Assembly: GCF_000247815.1 (NCBI RefSeq)
Contig: NC_021671.1
Coordinates: forward strand, 25,313,338-25,377,337
Direction of reading: 5' to 3'
Source of the DNA: Ficedula albicollis
Taxonomy: Eukaryota > Chordata > Aves > Passeriformes > Muscicapidae
DNA length: 64,000 nt
Part shown: positions 44,143-58,028 of the stretch, one piece after another
How the letters are laid out: every line of letters begins with the position of its first letter
Position numbering within the stretch: the stretch's first letter is position 1
Made by a program: the position numbers and the translations under genes
Notes under the pieces: model-generated
Told to the model about the DNA's origin: nothing
Databases searched by the model: none
The model's input: only the letters and a program-made list of their open reading frames with translations

Positions 44143-45719
44143 TAAGGCAAATCTCTTGAGGATTTAATGGCATTTTTAAACAATCAAACTTCAAATGAGT
44201 GCCAGTGTATTCTCTGTTCCTGGAGGCAGAATGTCTACTGCAGACCTGTGTCAGTGAAACCCTGATCATGGCATATGATCCTTGTTTCCTCCTTTTCCAG
44301 GAGGCTCTTTTAAATATTTAATACTTTGAGGAATGGAGCATTTTTATTTCTTTACTTGATATTTAGTTGTATAGTGGATTTCGTGACTCAGCTATAAACT
44401 AAAAATGACTGACAGATAATTCTTGGTTCTGTATTTGCTAAGTCACAGGAGGTGACACATTCACTGTAATTCATTTCTAAACAAATATTTGTTCTCTTTT
44501 GTCCTCCAAGATCTCAGGCTTCAGTTTTTATTATCATAACTGTGCATTCCAAGAATGTCAGCCTTGTTATTGAATCTGAGAAAAGAATATTTGGACATTT
44601 AAATATATATATTTATAAACTGTCTACATATCACACACATCTCAAAGCAAATTTAATAGCTTTCTTGTCGTGTAGTGAGAGTTTCATGCAGTAGCAGATC
44701 ATTACTTAAATCACACCAGATGGTTTTCTTTAACTTATTATTTTGAAGAATGACTATATTTAAATAACATATCTACCCAAAGGTACAGATTGCATTCCAT
44801 TTTCTACTGTGATGCAGATACAGGAGAAAAAAATGGGTATTGCTTTTCTGAAAAGTATTTTATACAGAATTATTCACTTTATGTGAGGGGAAATTAATTT
44901 AAAATAGCTGGTTAAAGGTTGACCTTTGATGGTAATACAGATTTCATGCACTTGAGCAAAATCTATTATGCTATTCCAAGCTGAGGGGAATAATGGGTCT
45001 GTTTTGTTCCCTGAATTTTAAAAGGATCATATTCAGGTGTCTCAAAAAATGCATATAGAGCCAAAATCATGTGTAAGCCCCATCCACTCAGGTGGTTTTG
45101 TATGGTTTAAATCCATTAAAGTATTGTGCAGATTTTGTGAATATAGGCCATTGTTTATTAAATTCTTACTACAAAGGGAATTAAGCTTTACTCTTCAGCT
45201 GCAAAATAGAAGTAATTTTTTCTGCCTTGCAGCAGTAGGTAGAATTAAAAAAAAAATGTAAAAAAAGAAGCTACATGTTAGTATAGAATCCTACACTGAA
45301 GTCAGCTCTTAACATTAGCCAGAATTAGCCAACTTGTCAATTACTACAATAAAGAGAATTTCCCTGAAGCCAAGAGCTAACAACATACAGGGCATATGAC
45401 ATGTGCAGAAAAATCTAATTTAGAAAAGCAGTGGGCAAGGATTAAGGAAAAATTTACTGCAAACCTGACACTTTACAGTGTCTAAATATGATAGGACGAT
45501 ATACCAAAATTTATTTTTGATTTAAACTGTAATTGATTTGAAGTTATCCATAAAATCTGGTGTGGTTGCACTAAAAACTCCCACAAAGCTGCTCATCCAT
45601 TCCCTGCCTGACAAAGACAGCAAGATTGCTTACCAGATACTGCCACAGGCTAAACAGATTCAACTTGGTGGAAACAGTCAACTGTCAATAGGCTCAGGCA
45701 GAGAAGAGAATGGCAAACA

Positions 45720-46020
45720 TTAGAATGATACTTTTCCTCCCCTCTTCCCAGGCTTTGCTTTTTCACACTGAGCTCTTCTACCTTCATAAGCAGCACATGG
45801 AGGTGGGGGAGTGCTCTTTCTAATAGCAGCCTCTCTCTGCCCCTTTTCTCCTTCACACTTTTCCTCGGCTCCAGCTGGGTTTTTCTCAGGCATGGAGCTC
45901 CTTCGGGAGCTGCCAGGCTCAGCTGTGTCCTGCTGAGGGTCTGCCAGAGCTGGCAGGACAGCCCTGCCCCTCCCCACACAACCCATCCCTACAGCCCCGC
46001 AGCTGCCAACACCTGCATGG
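45720..46020. other. GC-richer block, possible decayed element
   Basis: Locally C-rich (CTGCCCC, CAGCTGGG, GGCAGGACAGCCCTGCCCCT) within AT-rich intron. No family recognised and no credible coding frame. Confidence 0.25.
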
Positions 46021-46621
46021 TACATCTCATTCTGTTTCTTAGTACTCTGGCACTTTTTGTGAGAATAAGATCTAAATGAAGATCCCAGTTGTGTGTATTT
46101 TTCACTATGATTGGCTATTATTAGTTAAAAGGAATGAGTGTGTACACCAAAATGTTTTAGTGTTGAGTTTGTGGTACTGAAACCCTTAAACAGATCTAGT
46201 AATCTAACAAGGGGAGAAAAACCCCTAGAGTTTCTCAGTGCACTCAAGAAAATAAAGGGATATAAATCTATATTATTTCATTTAAATACTGTTCTAGGCT
46301 TTAATATTTCAAACTATTTCACAGGCATTAAGGAATTATTGCTAATATACTGCAGTAAGAATTGACTAAAATGCCAACACATACAATTTGTTAGTACTAA
46401 AGATCAGCAAGCTTCAGCTAAAACTGGATTTTCTAATACATTTTCTGTTTTGGAACCATATGCACCATGATCTTGATTTATGCTTATAAATTTTCTTTCA
46501 ACAATATTGATGCACAAGGTTGACAGAAAAATAGGCAATCAAAACCAAACAGCCTCAGGGTTGCTCGAAGTTTTTTTCACTTTGATTCTTGTTGATTGGG
46601 AGCCACCTACCCATAAGATTA

Positions 46622-46640
46622 TCACACACACACACACAAA
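46622..46640. repeat. (CA)n microsatellite
   Basis: A short CACACACACA run after ATTAT. Confidence 0.8.
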
Positions 46641-47259
46641 AATCTATTTTTGTCAGAGAGCCTGATTAATTGATGGTAGGGCTTAGGTATTGGTGTTGCC
46701 AGTGAGAACAAAGGAACAAATGAAATGTTTCAGTAGGTCCTTTCAAAAAATGAAGCACATGAAAAATGTGACACGTTGGAAAATGTAATAGTTGAGAAAG
46801 GTCAAAGGAAAATGAGCATTCTGTTTTCTAATATAAATGTGAATGAGCTACCTTAATATTAAGTTTTTTCTTGTTCTTGGGGAGCTTTGAAGCCTTAGAT
46901 TCCTCTTAATATTTTTGTGCTTCCAGATGTTACCCATGTGTTTCTCTAAAAAGGAAAATCTTTAAATTCACTGTGCAGATTTTTGACACTGAAATTAACA
47001 TTTTAGGTTATAGCAAGTAGTTTATGATCTAGTTTTCTAACAGATGCTAGAAGGAAAACAGACATCTCCTTGACTAATAAGCTTTGCTAAGATTTGGAAA
47101 AAGATTGTGAAGAATATCAGAAAATGGGGGTGCCCTTTCAGTATACTTTTAAACAACTTATCAAGAAATAATCATTACCATCAGAGGCATATTATCACTT
47201 TTTTATAAAATTCCTAAAAGTTTAACATTAATCAAGTTGGAAAAAAGAAACAAGGCACT

Positions 47260-47710
47260 CACAATTCCTGTGACCTCTCCTCCAGCCCTGCTCCCAGGGC
47301 TTGGCTGCCTGAGCTCCAGGCCAGCTCTGGTGGCCTTGTGACCTGGGAGCTGTTGGACGGGAAGGAGCTAAGCGGGGAGCAGCACTGCCATGACCCATCC
47401 TTTGTCTCTGGAGCCACATTTAGTCTCAGGTAGTTCTGTGCCCAGACATGATCCTTGCTTACCCCAACCCTGGACCACTGACTTGACTCCTTGCTTTACC
47501 TGATCTACCTGGATTTGTCACTAGGGGCTTTTCTGGCAACCACAGGACTGCTGTTGGCCCTGATTCCCATCACCAGACCTGCTCAATTTTTCTATTTTGG
47601 GTACTGTGGGACTGTGCCCTGGTCAGCAAGGATGGTGACCTGCCTAGCCTGTGTTCACCCTCGGCTCCTGTCTCCCTTGAATGTGTTGAGTAGCTTGCTT
47701 TTACTGCTCT
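47260..47710. other. GC-richer block, possible decayed transposable element
   Basis: CCTGTGACC, CTGACTTGACTCCTTGC and CTGATTCCCATCACC style sequence is richer in GC than its flanks and resembles parts of avian LTR or CR1 elements. I cannot name it. Confidence 0.3.
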
Positions 47711-47826
47711 CTCACAACAAAATGGTTAACTGTAACATATTAAAACCTTGCAGTAGAATCTGTACTGTAGAAATACCATCTGTGATGGTCTCGTTTCAGA
47801 CATGATATTTACCACAAGTAGCAGGA

Positions 47827-48120
47827 CAGAGTGATATACTTATTTTGCTTTGGTGTTCTAATATTAATATTTTAAAAAAATGCAATACATATCCACGCAT
47901 GAATGCATTAATACTAAGCCTTGAAATTATGCCAGCCTTTTGAAAATGGTGTTCTAATATTAATATTTTAAAAAAATGCAATACATATCCACGCATGAAT
48001 CAGAGTGATATACTTATTTTGCTTCGGTGTTCTAGTATTAATATTTAAAAAAAATGCAATACATATCCACGCATGAATGCATTAATACTAAGCCTTGAAA
48101 TTATGCCAGCCTTTTGAAAA
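47827..48120. repeat. Three-copy direct repeat, about 120/54/120 bp
   Basis: Full copies start CAGAGTGATATAC at 47827 and 48001. A partial copy (TGGTGTTCTAATATT to CGCATGAAT) fills 47947-48000. Confidence 0.92.
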
Positions 48121-48364
48121 TCAATTGCAAAAAATATTTTTGTTATCATACAAGTTAAGAGACAGTTCACTTAACTAATTTTAGCTGGAAGGATCATCAA
48201 TGTCCTTATCGTAGAAGAGAGGAATAAAAGCCGTGTTCACTAGAGTGGGAGAATTGTCACACTGATGTCTACATGAGGAGGAGGTGGGAACTTCACTTCT
48301 GATGGCATATTTGGACTAGAAGGAAATTAACCTCATCAGCCCAGAAAGCCAACTGTGCATGCTG

Positions 48365-49262
48365 AGCAGTGTGGGCAGCAGGGCCAGGGAGGGGATTCTG
48401 CCCCTCTGCTCTGCTCTGCTCTGCTGAGAGCCCACCTGCAGGGCTGCATCCAGCTCTTGGCTCCCCAGCACAGGAAGGACATGGAGCTGTTGAAATGAGT
48501 ACAGACAAGGCCACCAAGATAATTAGAGGGTGGAGAATCTCTCCTATGAGGAAAGGCTGAGAGCATTGTGCTTGTTCAGCCTAGAAAAGGGTTTGCTATA
48601 GTTGCAGCCTTCCAGTACCTGAGGGGAGCCTATAGGAAAGATGGAAAAAAACTGTTTACGTGGGCATCTAGTGACAGGACAGGGACAATAGTTTTAAACT
48701 GAAAGAGAGTAGGTTTAGTGCTAGATAATAGGAAGAAATTCCTTACTTGTGAGGATGGTGAGACAAAGCAACAGGTTGCCCAGAGAAGCTGTGCATGCCC
48801 CATCTATGGGAGTGCTCAAAGCCAGGTTGGATGGGGCTCTGAGCAACTTGATCAAGTTGAAGATGTCTCTGCTCACTGCAGAGAGGCTGGACTACATAGG
48901 CTTGAAGGGTCCCTTCACTCCCTCTGTTGATGTTCACAGAGAGACAGAAGCAGCTTCATGGGTTTAGTGCTAGATAATAGAAAGAAATTCCTTACTTGTA
49001 AGGATGGTGAGACAAAGCAACAGGTTGCCCAGAGTAGGTTTAGTGCTAGATAATAGGAAGAAATTCCTTACTTGTGAGGATGGTGAGACAAAGCAACAGG
49101 TTGCCCAGAGAAGCTGTGCATGCCCCATCTATGGGAGTGCTCAAAGCCAGGTTGGATGGGGCTCTGAGCAACCTGGTCTAGTGAAAGGTATCCCTGCCCA
49201 TAGCAGGGTGAATGAACTAGATGATCTTTAAGGCTCCTTCCAACCCAAGCCAGTCTATGAAA
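48365..49262 (+). mobile_element. CR1 LINE 3' end with internal duplications
   Basis: Diverged CR1 in + orientation: GATTCTGCCCCTCTGCTCTG, TGCATCCAGCTCTTGG, TCTCCTATGAGGAAAGGCTG, TGTTCAGCCTAG, GCAGCCTTCCAGTACCTGAG, ATAGGAAGAAATTCCTTACT, AACAGGTTGCCCAGAGAAGC, GATGGGGCTCTGAGCAAC and the end CTCCTTCCAACCCAAGCC. The segment starting GGTTTAGTGCTAGAT occurs three times (48712, 48961 and 49037), the middle one cut short. An extra tail (about 48848-48955) ends in what looks like an independent CR1 3' version. No intact reverse transcriptase frame is left. Confidence 0.88.
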
Positions 49263-52200
49263 CTAAACATGCTTCACTAAATGTATGTAATGATATCTTT
49301 AAAGGCAGGCAAAACCGTCCAGCAACAATCAGCTAGTATTGCTGCAGTGAGTTAGTTGTTTTACAAGTATACATTCTTTTGCAGTATCTGAAAATACTGG
49401 CTTCCCTCCTCACATAGCAAATGTTGCTGGCATGTATCTGTTTATATGCTGACCTTTGAAAATCAGATTCACATAATGCCAAGTGATACGTACAAGGGCT
49501 GTTGAACAATGTAATCTCACAAAAATAGTGTTGTTTACAAAGATATCTAAAACAGCCAGAAAAGTCTTTCTAAAACTTAGAGCAAATAATAGCTACATCT
49601 GGATATTTCAATGAATGAAAATTTGTATTTAAAGAATTGTACCATGTTTTTATTTTTTTTAACATATCTATCCTATTCTATGCCACACAGAAGAAAAATA
49701 CAAATTCTAAACTGTGGTATTCCCTGAGTTATAGAAAAGTAAGAGAGGCTTATCATGCATGGGGTGAAAAGAGCCTTGCTGTATCTGCAGTTCTGTGGAA
49801 GGGCAGATAGAGATAGTGAGAGAAGAGAGGTTGGCTTCTCAAATCCCCTGCAAGTTTTCAATGTGCTTTTATGTTTGCAAGACAAGATGCTGTTGACTTC
49901 TCCTTAAGACTGTTAAGCCCGTTGGAGAGTAAGACCTGCGTGTTGCAGCAAGAGTGGCTGCTGGGGCTGTGAGCGGTGAATGTTTGCCAGAGTGCTTCAG
50001 TGTTTTGCTTTGTACTGGTCCCAGGAATGGGTGTTCCCCTTGCACACTTGTTTGTACTGGACATTTGTGAGGAAAATGTGTTTAATAGCAATCCTCAGTT
50101 GTGTTCGTCATGTATTTCTTCATCACTGAAACTTTTGGAAACTTACTTTTGCATTATTTATCTAAGGTTTTTCTATTCCTTTTGGTTGTCACTTCTATAA
50201 CCATATGCCAGAGAAGGTGAGACAGCCAAAGCACACGAAATGGCCTTGTCAGGGGTTTTTCTTAAACTGTGAGAGGTAATTTATTTTGTACCTTTTAGGT
50301 TATGCTCCTGCCTGACATCAGCACTGATACTCATCACCAAATGTATGCCCTGCAGGGTCTCTTCTATTTTAACCACTCCTTCTCCATTGTATCTCCTGCA
50401 GAATTCCTAACTGTGTAGCTTTTCTGATTTTACAGGGTATTTGGTGTGGGTTTTTTCATCTTATGCCTTTTTGCCTTTTTTTTTTTTTGACTTTCCAGTT
50501 TTTGAAATGTGAATCCATTCCCATAGTGGATGCCAATGTGTTTTTCTTCCTCTTTTTATTCATGCTGGCTGTCGTCCCATTTCAGCTGAATATCTAAACC
50601 ACATTTCCCTGTTGAAAAGCAACGTGAAGGTCATTCTTTGATTCAGGCAGTGAGAGTTGCTTACTGTATGAGTAGCATTTTTTTGTTCCATCTAAATTCT
50701 TGGAAAGCATCTCTCCCTGGGGAGGGAGAGCGAACTCCCCAGAATTATGAACTTGATCAAGGGAAAGCACTTATTGACAAGGTCTCCTTGTTTGAGCCTC
50801 ACAGAATGATACATGTGCATGCTTGAAAAATCTGCTTCTCACTCCCCACTACAGAAGTTTTTGCTTGAAGCCTAATAGCTCCTGAGTTCTTGGAATTCAA
50901 AACTCCACTTCTAAGACTGAAACTTAGATTGCATGTTTTCATTGTATTTTTTGTAAAGGTAGAGAAAGGGAAACTATTGTTTCTGTAGCATTTTCAAACT
51001 CTGGATATTTAAAAAAGTGAAGTCTGTGGAACCATGTCACACTGGTACCTCTCTGGCTGATTTACTTCTGTTTGTTTAATGAAATATGCATCATTCATTT
51101 ATACAAGTATTAGTTTGAAACCAGTAAGGCTGTCTTGAATAGGTTTTGAATTCACACAGACTGTGACTTTTGTTGCTCTGTGGCATGGTTTATGTGTTTT
51201 CTCTGAGCTGATGGCTGCATTACATTTATGATAGAAAATAATACAGCAGTTAATGCAACTGGATGCTTTCTTGTTTTCCACTTCAACGTGAGCAGAGTTA
51301 ATCTTTCAATGGCTGGGTTTTTCAATGGCCCCAGGTAAGTCACACCAAGCTTCAATAAAAGGCAATTTACAAGGAGAAAGGATCAATATTTCACTGTTAA
51401 TATAACAATGTACTGATATGTTAATTCTCTGACTATACTGGGTGTAAGTCAGTAGTAAATTGCTAGAGAAGGCTGAGTGGACTCAGCTGGCCTCTGCCCT
51501 CAACCTGTAGGCATTACTGTAATTTACCTTGAATATGATGAAGGAAACAAATTCATAATAACTGCATTTAACTCTCAGTATTCAGTTTTTATTTTTCATT
51601 TTTTTCTTCCTAGGACAATCAGAAACTGTATTTCTAATTTGTGGAATGTGAAATTAGTTTCTGCTTTTGAGTATTTGAGGTATTCTCAGACAGGAGAGGT
51701 AGTAAATTAATTTCCACCCATTTTCTGTCCCCTCAAAACACAAAACTTGTTCTAATTGTTTACCGGATACATCAAGAGGAAGAAAAAATTGACATAAGTT
51801 CTGTCAGCAGTACTTAAGCATGTCTTACTTCATCAGGTATAAAATGCTGCATCTATATTTAAACTTTAGTCTTCCTTACCTGAAAACATCAGAAAAAACT
51901 TCATCTGGACCAGTGAAGTTTCGTTTTGTCTGCTCAGTCTTCTGTGTTGGGTGTTTAAAATGTCAACTCAACACTGCAAATGATAATAAATTTTGGGTGT
52001 ATATTGCCCTTAGGTATTTGGGAGAGTTCTGTCACTGGGACAAGAGTGTTAAACCATTAATTTACTGTGGCAAAAAGCAGGAAATAGGTAGAAACAGAAA
52101 GAAAAAAAATATTTAGTTGGCATCATGTGTCATTGGTAGTCTGTAAATATCATCAAGTAGTTTCAAATCATTACTCTGAAATGTGATGAAGGCATAAAAG

Positions 52201-52350
52201 CTTTATTTCTGACAAAAAACATTGATTGTTAGGAGACACTGAGAACATTCTGTGAAATTGGCATTATGTTCTGGTCTAGCAACTTTCAGGCAGTAGCATG
52301 CTAAACACATTCTCCTTTGGGGACATTGTCTAATTTAGTCTGTCAGTGTC

Positions 52351-52415
52351 ATATATATATGTATATATATGTACACACATATGTGTGTGTAGGTATATGT
52401 AGATATATGTATGTG
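52351..52415. repeat. (TA)n/(TG)n alternating tract
   Basis: Alternating CATATATATATGTATATATA and CACACATATGTGTGTG-type sequence. Confidence 0.8.
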
Positions 52416-53651
52416 TTTTTCTAAATTACATTCACATGAAAGATTACAGGGTTAATCCAGATACAGAGAGCATGATTTTATCCATCTCATGCTTGTATTT
52501 GTGTTTTACATTTGGTGTTCTTTAGTATCATTTAGGTGGCAGGTCTAAAAATGAGAGAATTGGAAGACCGTGCTCACAATGAACATTTCACTTCAGAGTT
52601 GAAATTCTTACAAGTGTTGCAGACAACAGAACATAAAGCAGCATACACAGGTGGAAAAAAAGATGGAATTCTTTGATGTACTACATATTGTGCACCTCTT
52701 TATACAAGCTCCCTTTATACAAGTTCCAGTTCTTAGATTAAAACTAAGAAACTCAAAATATGATTTTACCCTGAAACATGCTTCCATTGTTTTAGTAATG
52801 TAAAGAATTTCAATTACTGTTGAAGATAAAATATTAAGTTAAATACATATTAATTACATTAATTTATAGTTTGTAATTTTTCAACTCAGTGGTAAACATG
52901 GAAGAGAAACAAAAAATCACTCATGAGCGTGATTTTTTGCTATGTCATGGCCAGAATAGAATTTTTATACTCAAAATGCATTTTCTGTATGTGGGTTTAA
53001 ATAATCACATGCAGCTAGAAGCAGAAGAATGAACTCCTGAATTTTGCTTATTTATTCTGATCAAACCACAGCGTGTTTCTAATTTAACCACTTCACACTT
53101 TCGTTGTATCCTGATTCTTATTTTAAACCTCTTTAGACTGGAGACCAAGTTTTCTTTTGGTTGTAGGCTGCCTTGCTTATCTTCTTTTTAATACTGTTCT
53201 TGGACAATTTCAGTAGCAATGCTGGCACAAGCAATCCCATACCCTTCATTCCTTTCATCCCTTCCTGCTTGTTCCTACTGCCACACCACATTTCCTCTTG
53301 GTTTATGGGGCCTGGAAGTGGTCTAGGCTCAGCTGGAGGACTAATCCCAGTTAAAAATAAACCAGCCACATAAAAGTGTTGGGTGTTAAGGTCATTTGAC
53401 TTCACAATCTCTCAAGCAGTTCAGCCACTAAATTTGAGGGACTGGTCTAGGTACTGTGTTGTATTTCCAGGGCTGAAAGAATGCAACAACAACAACAAAA
53501 TTAAGTAAGTCCCGAACACTTGAGTGGCTTCCTTAGATTTTTAAATTCTTTTCCCAGTCACAGCCATTTCACACTCCCAGTGGGTTTCATGATATTGCAT
53601 CTCCTTTACCTGCAACTGCTCTTGCAGTCAGTAGGAGATCAGGGTGGTTTA

Positions 53652-53763
53652 TTGGATATTGCTCACTGGCTTAAATCATCCATATATCAACTGACAAAGA
53701 TAGGAGAATTGGATATTGCTCACTGACTTAGATCATCCATATATCAACTGACAAAGATAGGAG
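53652..53763. repeat. 57-bp tandem duplication
   Basis: TTGGATATTGCTCACTG starts at 53652 and 53709. The copies end CAAAGATAGGAG and differ by GGCTTAAATC/GACTTAGATC. Confidence 0.92.
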
Positions 53764-53921
53764 TAAACTTTCTGGTAACTGTAGATAAGTAAACACTCAA
53801 AAATATACACTGAAGTCTATTTAAATGTTGATTAATCTTTTAAAAACCCAGAACATAAAATCATATATCTGTTCTTTATTGGTGAATAAAATGGAAGGTT
53901 TTATCCTTTTTCTTTTTGCAG

Positions 53922-54046
53922 GCGTAGAGCTGAATTCCTTGCGCCAAATGAAGATTCAGAGAGCTGTGACAATGCTTACAGATGTCCGACAGCTCATCTC
54001 AAGTGGAGGCAGCGTCAATCAAAAGAATGATGAAGGAGTTACCCTG
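53922..54046 (+). CDS. MYO16: MYO16 internal coding exon (linker and next ankyrin repeat)
   Basis: Exon of 2 bases plus 41 codons, preceded by TTTCTTTTTGCAG and followed by GTGAGT. The two leading bases complete the Gly codon from 38977. The reading is [18 protein letters not shown], then [20 protein letters not shown] and GVTL. The first half matches the MYO16-specific spacer between ankyrin blocks (SLRQMK, then MLTDV), which ordinary ankyrin proteins lack and which strongly supports this gene over other ankyrin families. The second half opens a further repeat ([10 protein letters not shown]) that continues in the 57903 exon as LHVACANG. It ends in phase 0. A longer open frame running on to 54187 is intron read-through. 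Confidence 0.96.
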
Positions 54047-57000
54047 GTGAGTGGGACCATGTCATCATCCCCCTGGGAATATGCATCTGTTGCAACCAGT
54101 TCAGCATGTTTGCAAGGCAATTCTCTTAAGAAGGTTTTGGTTCTACCTGGTGTTTTGAAAATAGATGTATGTCAATTGCATGCATAATATGGATTTTAAA
54201 ATAGGGTAGTGCAACATCTCAGTGAATTTTTTTTTGTTCTGGTCAATAAATATGCAACATCAAATTTAATAGCAAAAATACTAACACCATAGTTTAAAGC
54301 TGCAGGAGGTACATGTGGTCTCTGACATTCTCTGTGAGAGAGGGGCTGAAACTTCACTCAGTGATCCCTGGTTTTAGCTCATAACTTCTGACTGAGCCCT
54401 ACTAAAACACTGTATTGTGTGGCAATCCAATCTTGGTTCAGTGTATTGAAGCATTCAATACACTATAAATACAGAAAAGTACTTCTACTCCCAAATTTGA
54501 ATGTTATTGGTAGTCACTGGGTTTCATTATATTTTTTTTTAGGTCTTCTATCTCTTTGTTTTGTCAGGACTTCTATTTCTTCAGCTGCCAAATAATTATA
54601 AATTAATGTATATTTCCATAGTATGTCTGTGGAATGTTCCCTTTGCATATAAAATCTTCAACACCATTATCAATCAATCATTCAATCAATAAATGGCAAA
54701 TCAGCAGCATTATTATATTGAATTAATTTTTAAGTACCTTGGTTTTTTCTGTGTATCATCTAATATTATTAGATTACTAATAATTAATACTGTATTTTCT
54801 GCATTTGCATTGCATTACATTGCCTGCTACTTAATTAATATACTAAATAATTCCATATTTTAATACCTGTGGAGTGTTTAAGCTATAACCAAAAAAGTGA
54901 TCAGCCTCATATCTGGGTTGAATCTAGCCACTGTCTCTCTCTCTAGAGGCAGAACACTGTGACTTTTGGGGTGGCAATCCCAAGGCAGTAAATTGTATTT
55001 AAAAACAGGAGGGAAGCAGGGAAGGATTGGGAAGAAACAGCACAAGTTTTAGTTTATTTCATAAAACCATTAATTTACCTTCCAGTTTTCTGGTATTTTT
55101 ATCTTAGCTGCTGAATCACAGTTATTGTACTTAACTTCTATGGCTATTTAAGTCAGAATTGTCTGAATTAAACTGAGGTATGATATTAAATAAATCTTAC
55201 TGTATAAGACATTTCCTGTAGTTAGCTGGAATAGTTGAAATACATTTCTGCAAGATGTTTAACAGAACTGCAAATACTGGGAGAAAAACATGTGGATACT
55301 TTGGGATTTTGCTGTTTGCTTAGGAGAATGTTGACAAAAGGGATATTTTTTCCATGAGAGGTTTTTGTGCTGAAATCTCATTTTTTTTCAAGAAATAGAT
55401 ACAAAATAGGTAATTTTTCTTTTCTTTGATATTTCTATTATGTGAAACTTTTGTTTGACAAACTGATGGAAAATCCAGAATTTGTTAAACAATTATCTCT
55501 TTATTCATGGGTGTTGAGTCAGCCAGTCTGTGATAGTTGCGTCGATATCAGAGGGTTCTGGAAATAATGTTTTGTTCCTCTACATCTATTTGTACAAAAA
55601 AGACAAGTATCTCTCTTTTAAGTCTCAAATCAGTTTTATTTTCTCTTGACTGAATATATATCTTAGGCCATGTGTAAGTTAAGATGAATAAAGAAGAAAT
55701 TATTGTTTTAAATGTATAAATACACACATTCTCGTAGACTCATAACATCTACATTTGTGGACGTGCAATACCAACTGACATTTTTTCTGCTGTACTCTCC
55801 TGTAATAGTTTGTCTTTTAAAGATTTCAGCCATGAAATATTTCCTAGGAGCTTTTACACTGCTTGAAAATAACACTTGTCAAGTTGATGTCTGGATAGAA
55901 AATGTAATTTCTTCTGTTAAAACACACCCTCCCTCCACCATGAAGCTATTTCAAATTACAGGAAAAATTTGAGGATTTTGTACATTGAAAATCATAGCAT
56001 GCAGAATCAAAGTTCTGCCCCCAGGGGAGTTTTGCACCCTTTCAGGGGAAGATTTTTGATGAGTTGTACTGTGTTCCTTCCCTCTGCATCAATCACGTTC
56101 ATAGTGAAAACTCTGTGTGTGCAGCTGAACCAGAAATAGCATCCTCAATAATATCCTCAATTCACATTTTAGTGTCTCCTATTCTTACAGTGACTTTGGA
56201 GCTACACAGTTGTAGTAACAGGTTTATTGCAAGACCTTTTTATTGCCATTATCCATCCATTTCAATCATCATCAGAAGAATATCTTGTGCTAACAATGCT
56301 TCAAGGAGAAAAAGTTGTGCAGTTGGGCTGTGCAGTTTGGGGACACAGGGACCAGCTGTGACCTGGCTTCTCAATTTCTGCAATGTTCTTATGCCCTATT
56401 CTTACTGACCAGTGTGGGTATTAAGTTCTTCTGACTGGAGATGAGCAGTTATATTTTGCCAAATTCCAGGTTCAGGTCTTGTCCTTCTTGTTCCCAGAAG
56501 TGAAGAGGATGTTTGAAGTCACAGCAGAGGACTATGAGAAAGTAAAGACAACTAAACTATAACCTGTATCAATCTCATCATATGAAATATGTGCCTCAAC
56601 AGTTATTCACCATGTATAAGAAACAATTTCCACCAAAGCCTGCAAATTACCATTTTCCCTGATATAATAATCCTGTCTGCATTTTCTTCTTTTACATTAC
56701 TATTAAAAGAGAAAATATTTTTATTGCTCTATTATGTCTTTTCCTTTTCTCTGTTCACAAGGCCTGTTAGGTATTATATTGTTTTTATATTTATTTTTCA
56801 CACTTGCTATTTGTTTTAAATAAAAACCCCAAAATGGCTGTTTGGGTTATTTATATTAAAAAATCTCATCCTATAAATAACATATAGTGGAATTGATTGC
56901 TGATATAAATGTCAAACACATACATAGCCTTAAATAATAATATATTGCAATAGATAATGTCCAGCTCCTTAAATCATCCATTAATAAAGATATTTTTGAG

Positions 57001-57902
57001 GTTTTTTTATTTCTTTTTCTTTAAGTTTTTCTTAAAGTTTTCACACTTTATCACCAAACCATCCATTAATAAAGATATTTTTGAGTTTCTTTTGTCCTTT
57101 TCTTAAAGTTTTTCTTAAAGTTTTCACACTTTATCACTCTTACAGTATTTACTACTCAGAGAGACAAGCCCTGTGCAAACACTGCTACCTTTGAAGTTGT
57201 CCCTGCTTTACCAGCAAGTTGCACTACTTGACCTCCTAAGGTTCCTACTGACCTGAGTTTCTCTCACTCTGTTACTGCATTTTCCACCCTCCTTCTGTTC
57301 CACTTTGACTCTTAAATGAAGTTTAGAGATAAAGAAAGCAAACTAAAATTATTTAAACAATTACCAATTAAAATAATTAAGTACCTAGGGAAGAAATGCA
57401 AGTATAGAAAATAAAAATTTTGTGGTTCAAAACTGAGAAAGTATGTTTTTGTCACTAATTTTGTGCTGCAGTCTCAATGTGCTTGGTTTGATTATGTTAA
57501 TGAATTTATTTTGGAGTAGTGTCAGCTTAAATCTGGAATATTTGAACTGCCACGAAAGAAAGTTAGTTCTAGGCTCAAAGAGAGCTCAAGCTCTGTTGAA
57601 ATCTATGATTCTGCCATGGCTCATGAAGTCTTTGAATGTGTTTGAAAGCATGTTTGCTTGAAGTTATATGAAAAGTGATGGATTGGATTGTTTAGTAGCT
57701 CACAAAAAGCTAGAATAATTTTTTTCTGGTGAATCTTGTTTATAAATGGTAAAAAAGATTAAACAGTTGTTTTCTAGCCTGTAGTAATCACAAGTACATT
57801 TTTTGTATTTGCTGTAACTGTGATTTAGTAAAGATACGAAGTAGCACTGTGGATTAGTTCTTTAAACTATTAAAACATGAAAATTTAACTTTTATACTGC
57901 AG
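54047..57902 (+). other. MYO16: MYO16 intron, 3.9 kb
   Basis: Intron from GTGAGT to GCAG. It is AT-rich with an 85-bp tandem duplication at 56975-57139 and otherwise nothing I can identify. Confidence 0.85.
56975..57139. repeat. 85-bp tandem duplication
   Basis: CATCCATTAATAAAG starts at 56975 and 57060. The copies end TTCACACTTTATCAC with small indels in the T-rich middle. Confidence 0.9.
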
Positions 57903-58028
57903 CTGCATGTGGCCTGTGCTAATGGATACAAGAATGTTGCATCTCTCATACTGGATCATGGGGCTGATCTCAATGTAGTGGATAATCAGTATTGGACACC
58001 CCTACATTTGGCTGCAAAGTATGGACAG
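57903..58028 (+). CDS. MYO16: MYO16 internal coding exon (canonical ankyrin repeat)
   Basis: Exon of exactly 42 codons, phase 0 at both ends, preceded by TTTTATACTGCAG and followed by GTAAAG. It reads [20 protein letters not shown], then [20 protein letters not shown] and GQ. It contains the most canonical ankyrin signature in the window: HGADLNVVD, then [11 protein letters not shown]. The alignment to human myosin XVI is collinear with few substitutions. The protein should continue with a segment like NLVKLLL in the next exon. I searched 58029-64000 by eye and did not find it, so that exon is probably beyond the window. The ankyrin block ends before the myosin motor, none of which is encoded here. 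Confidence 0.96.

Noticed and set aside
53825..54187. 120-codon + strand frame
   Set aside because: It contains the true exon 53922-54046. The rest is intron read-through on both sides.
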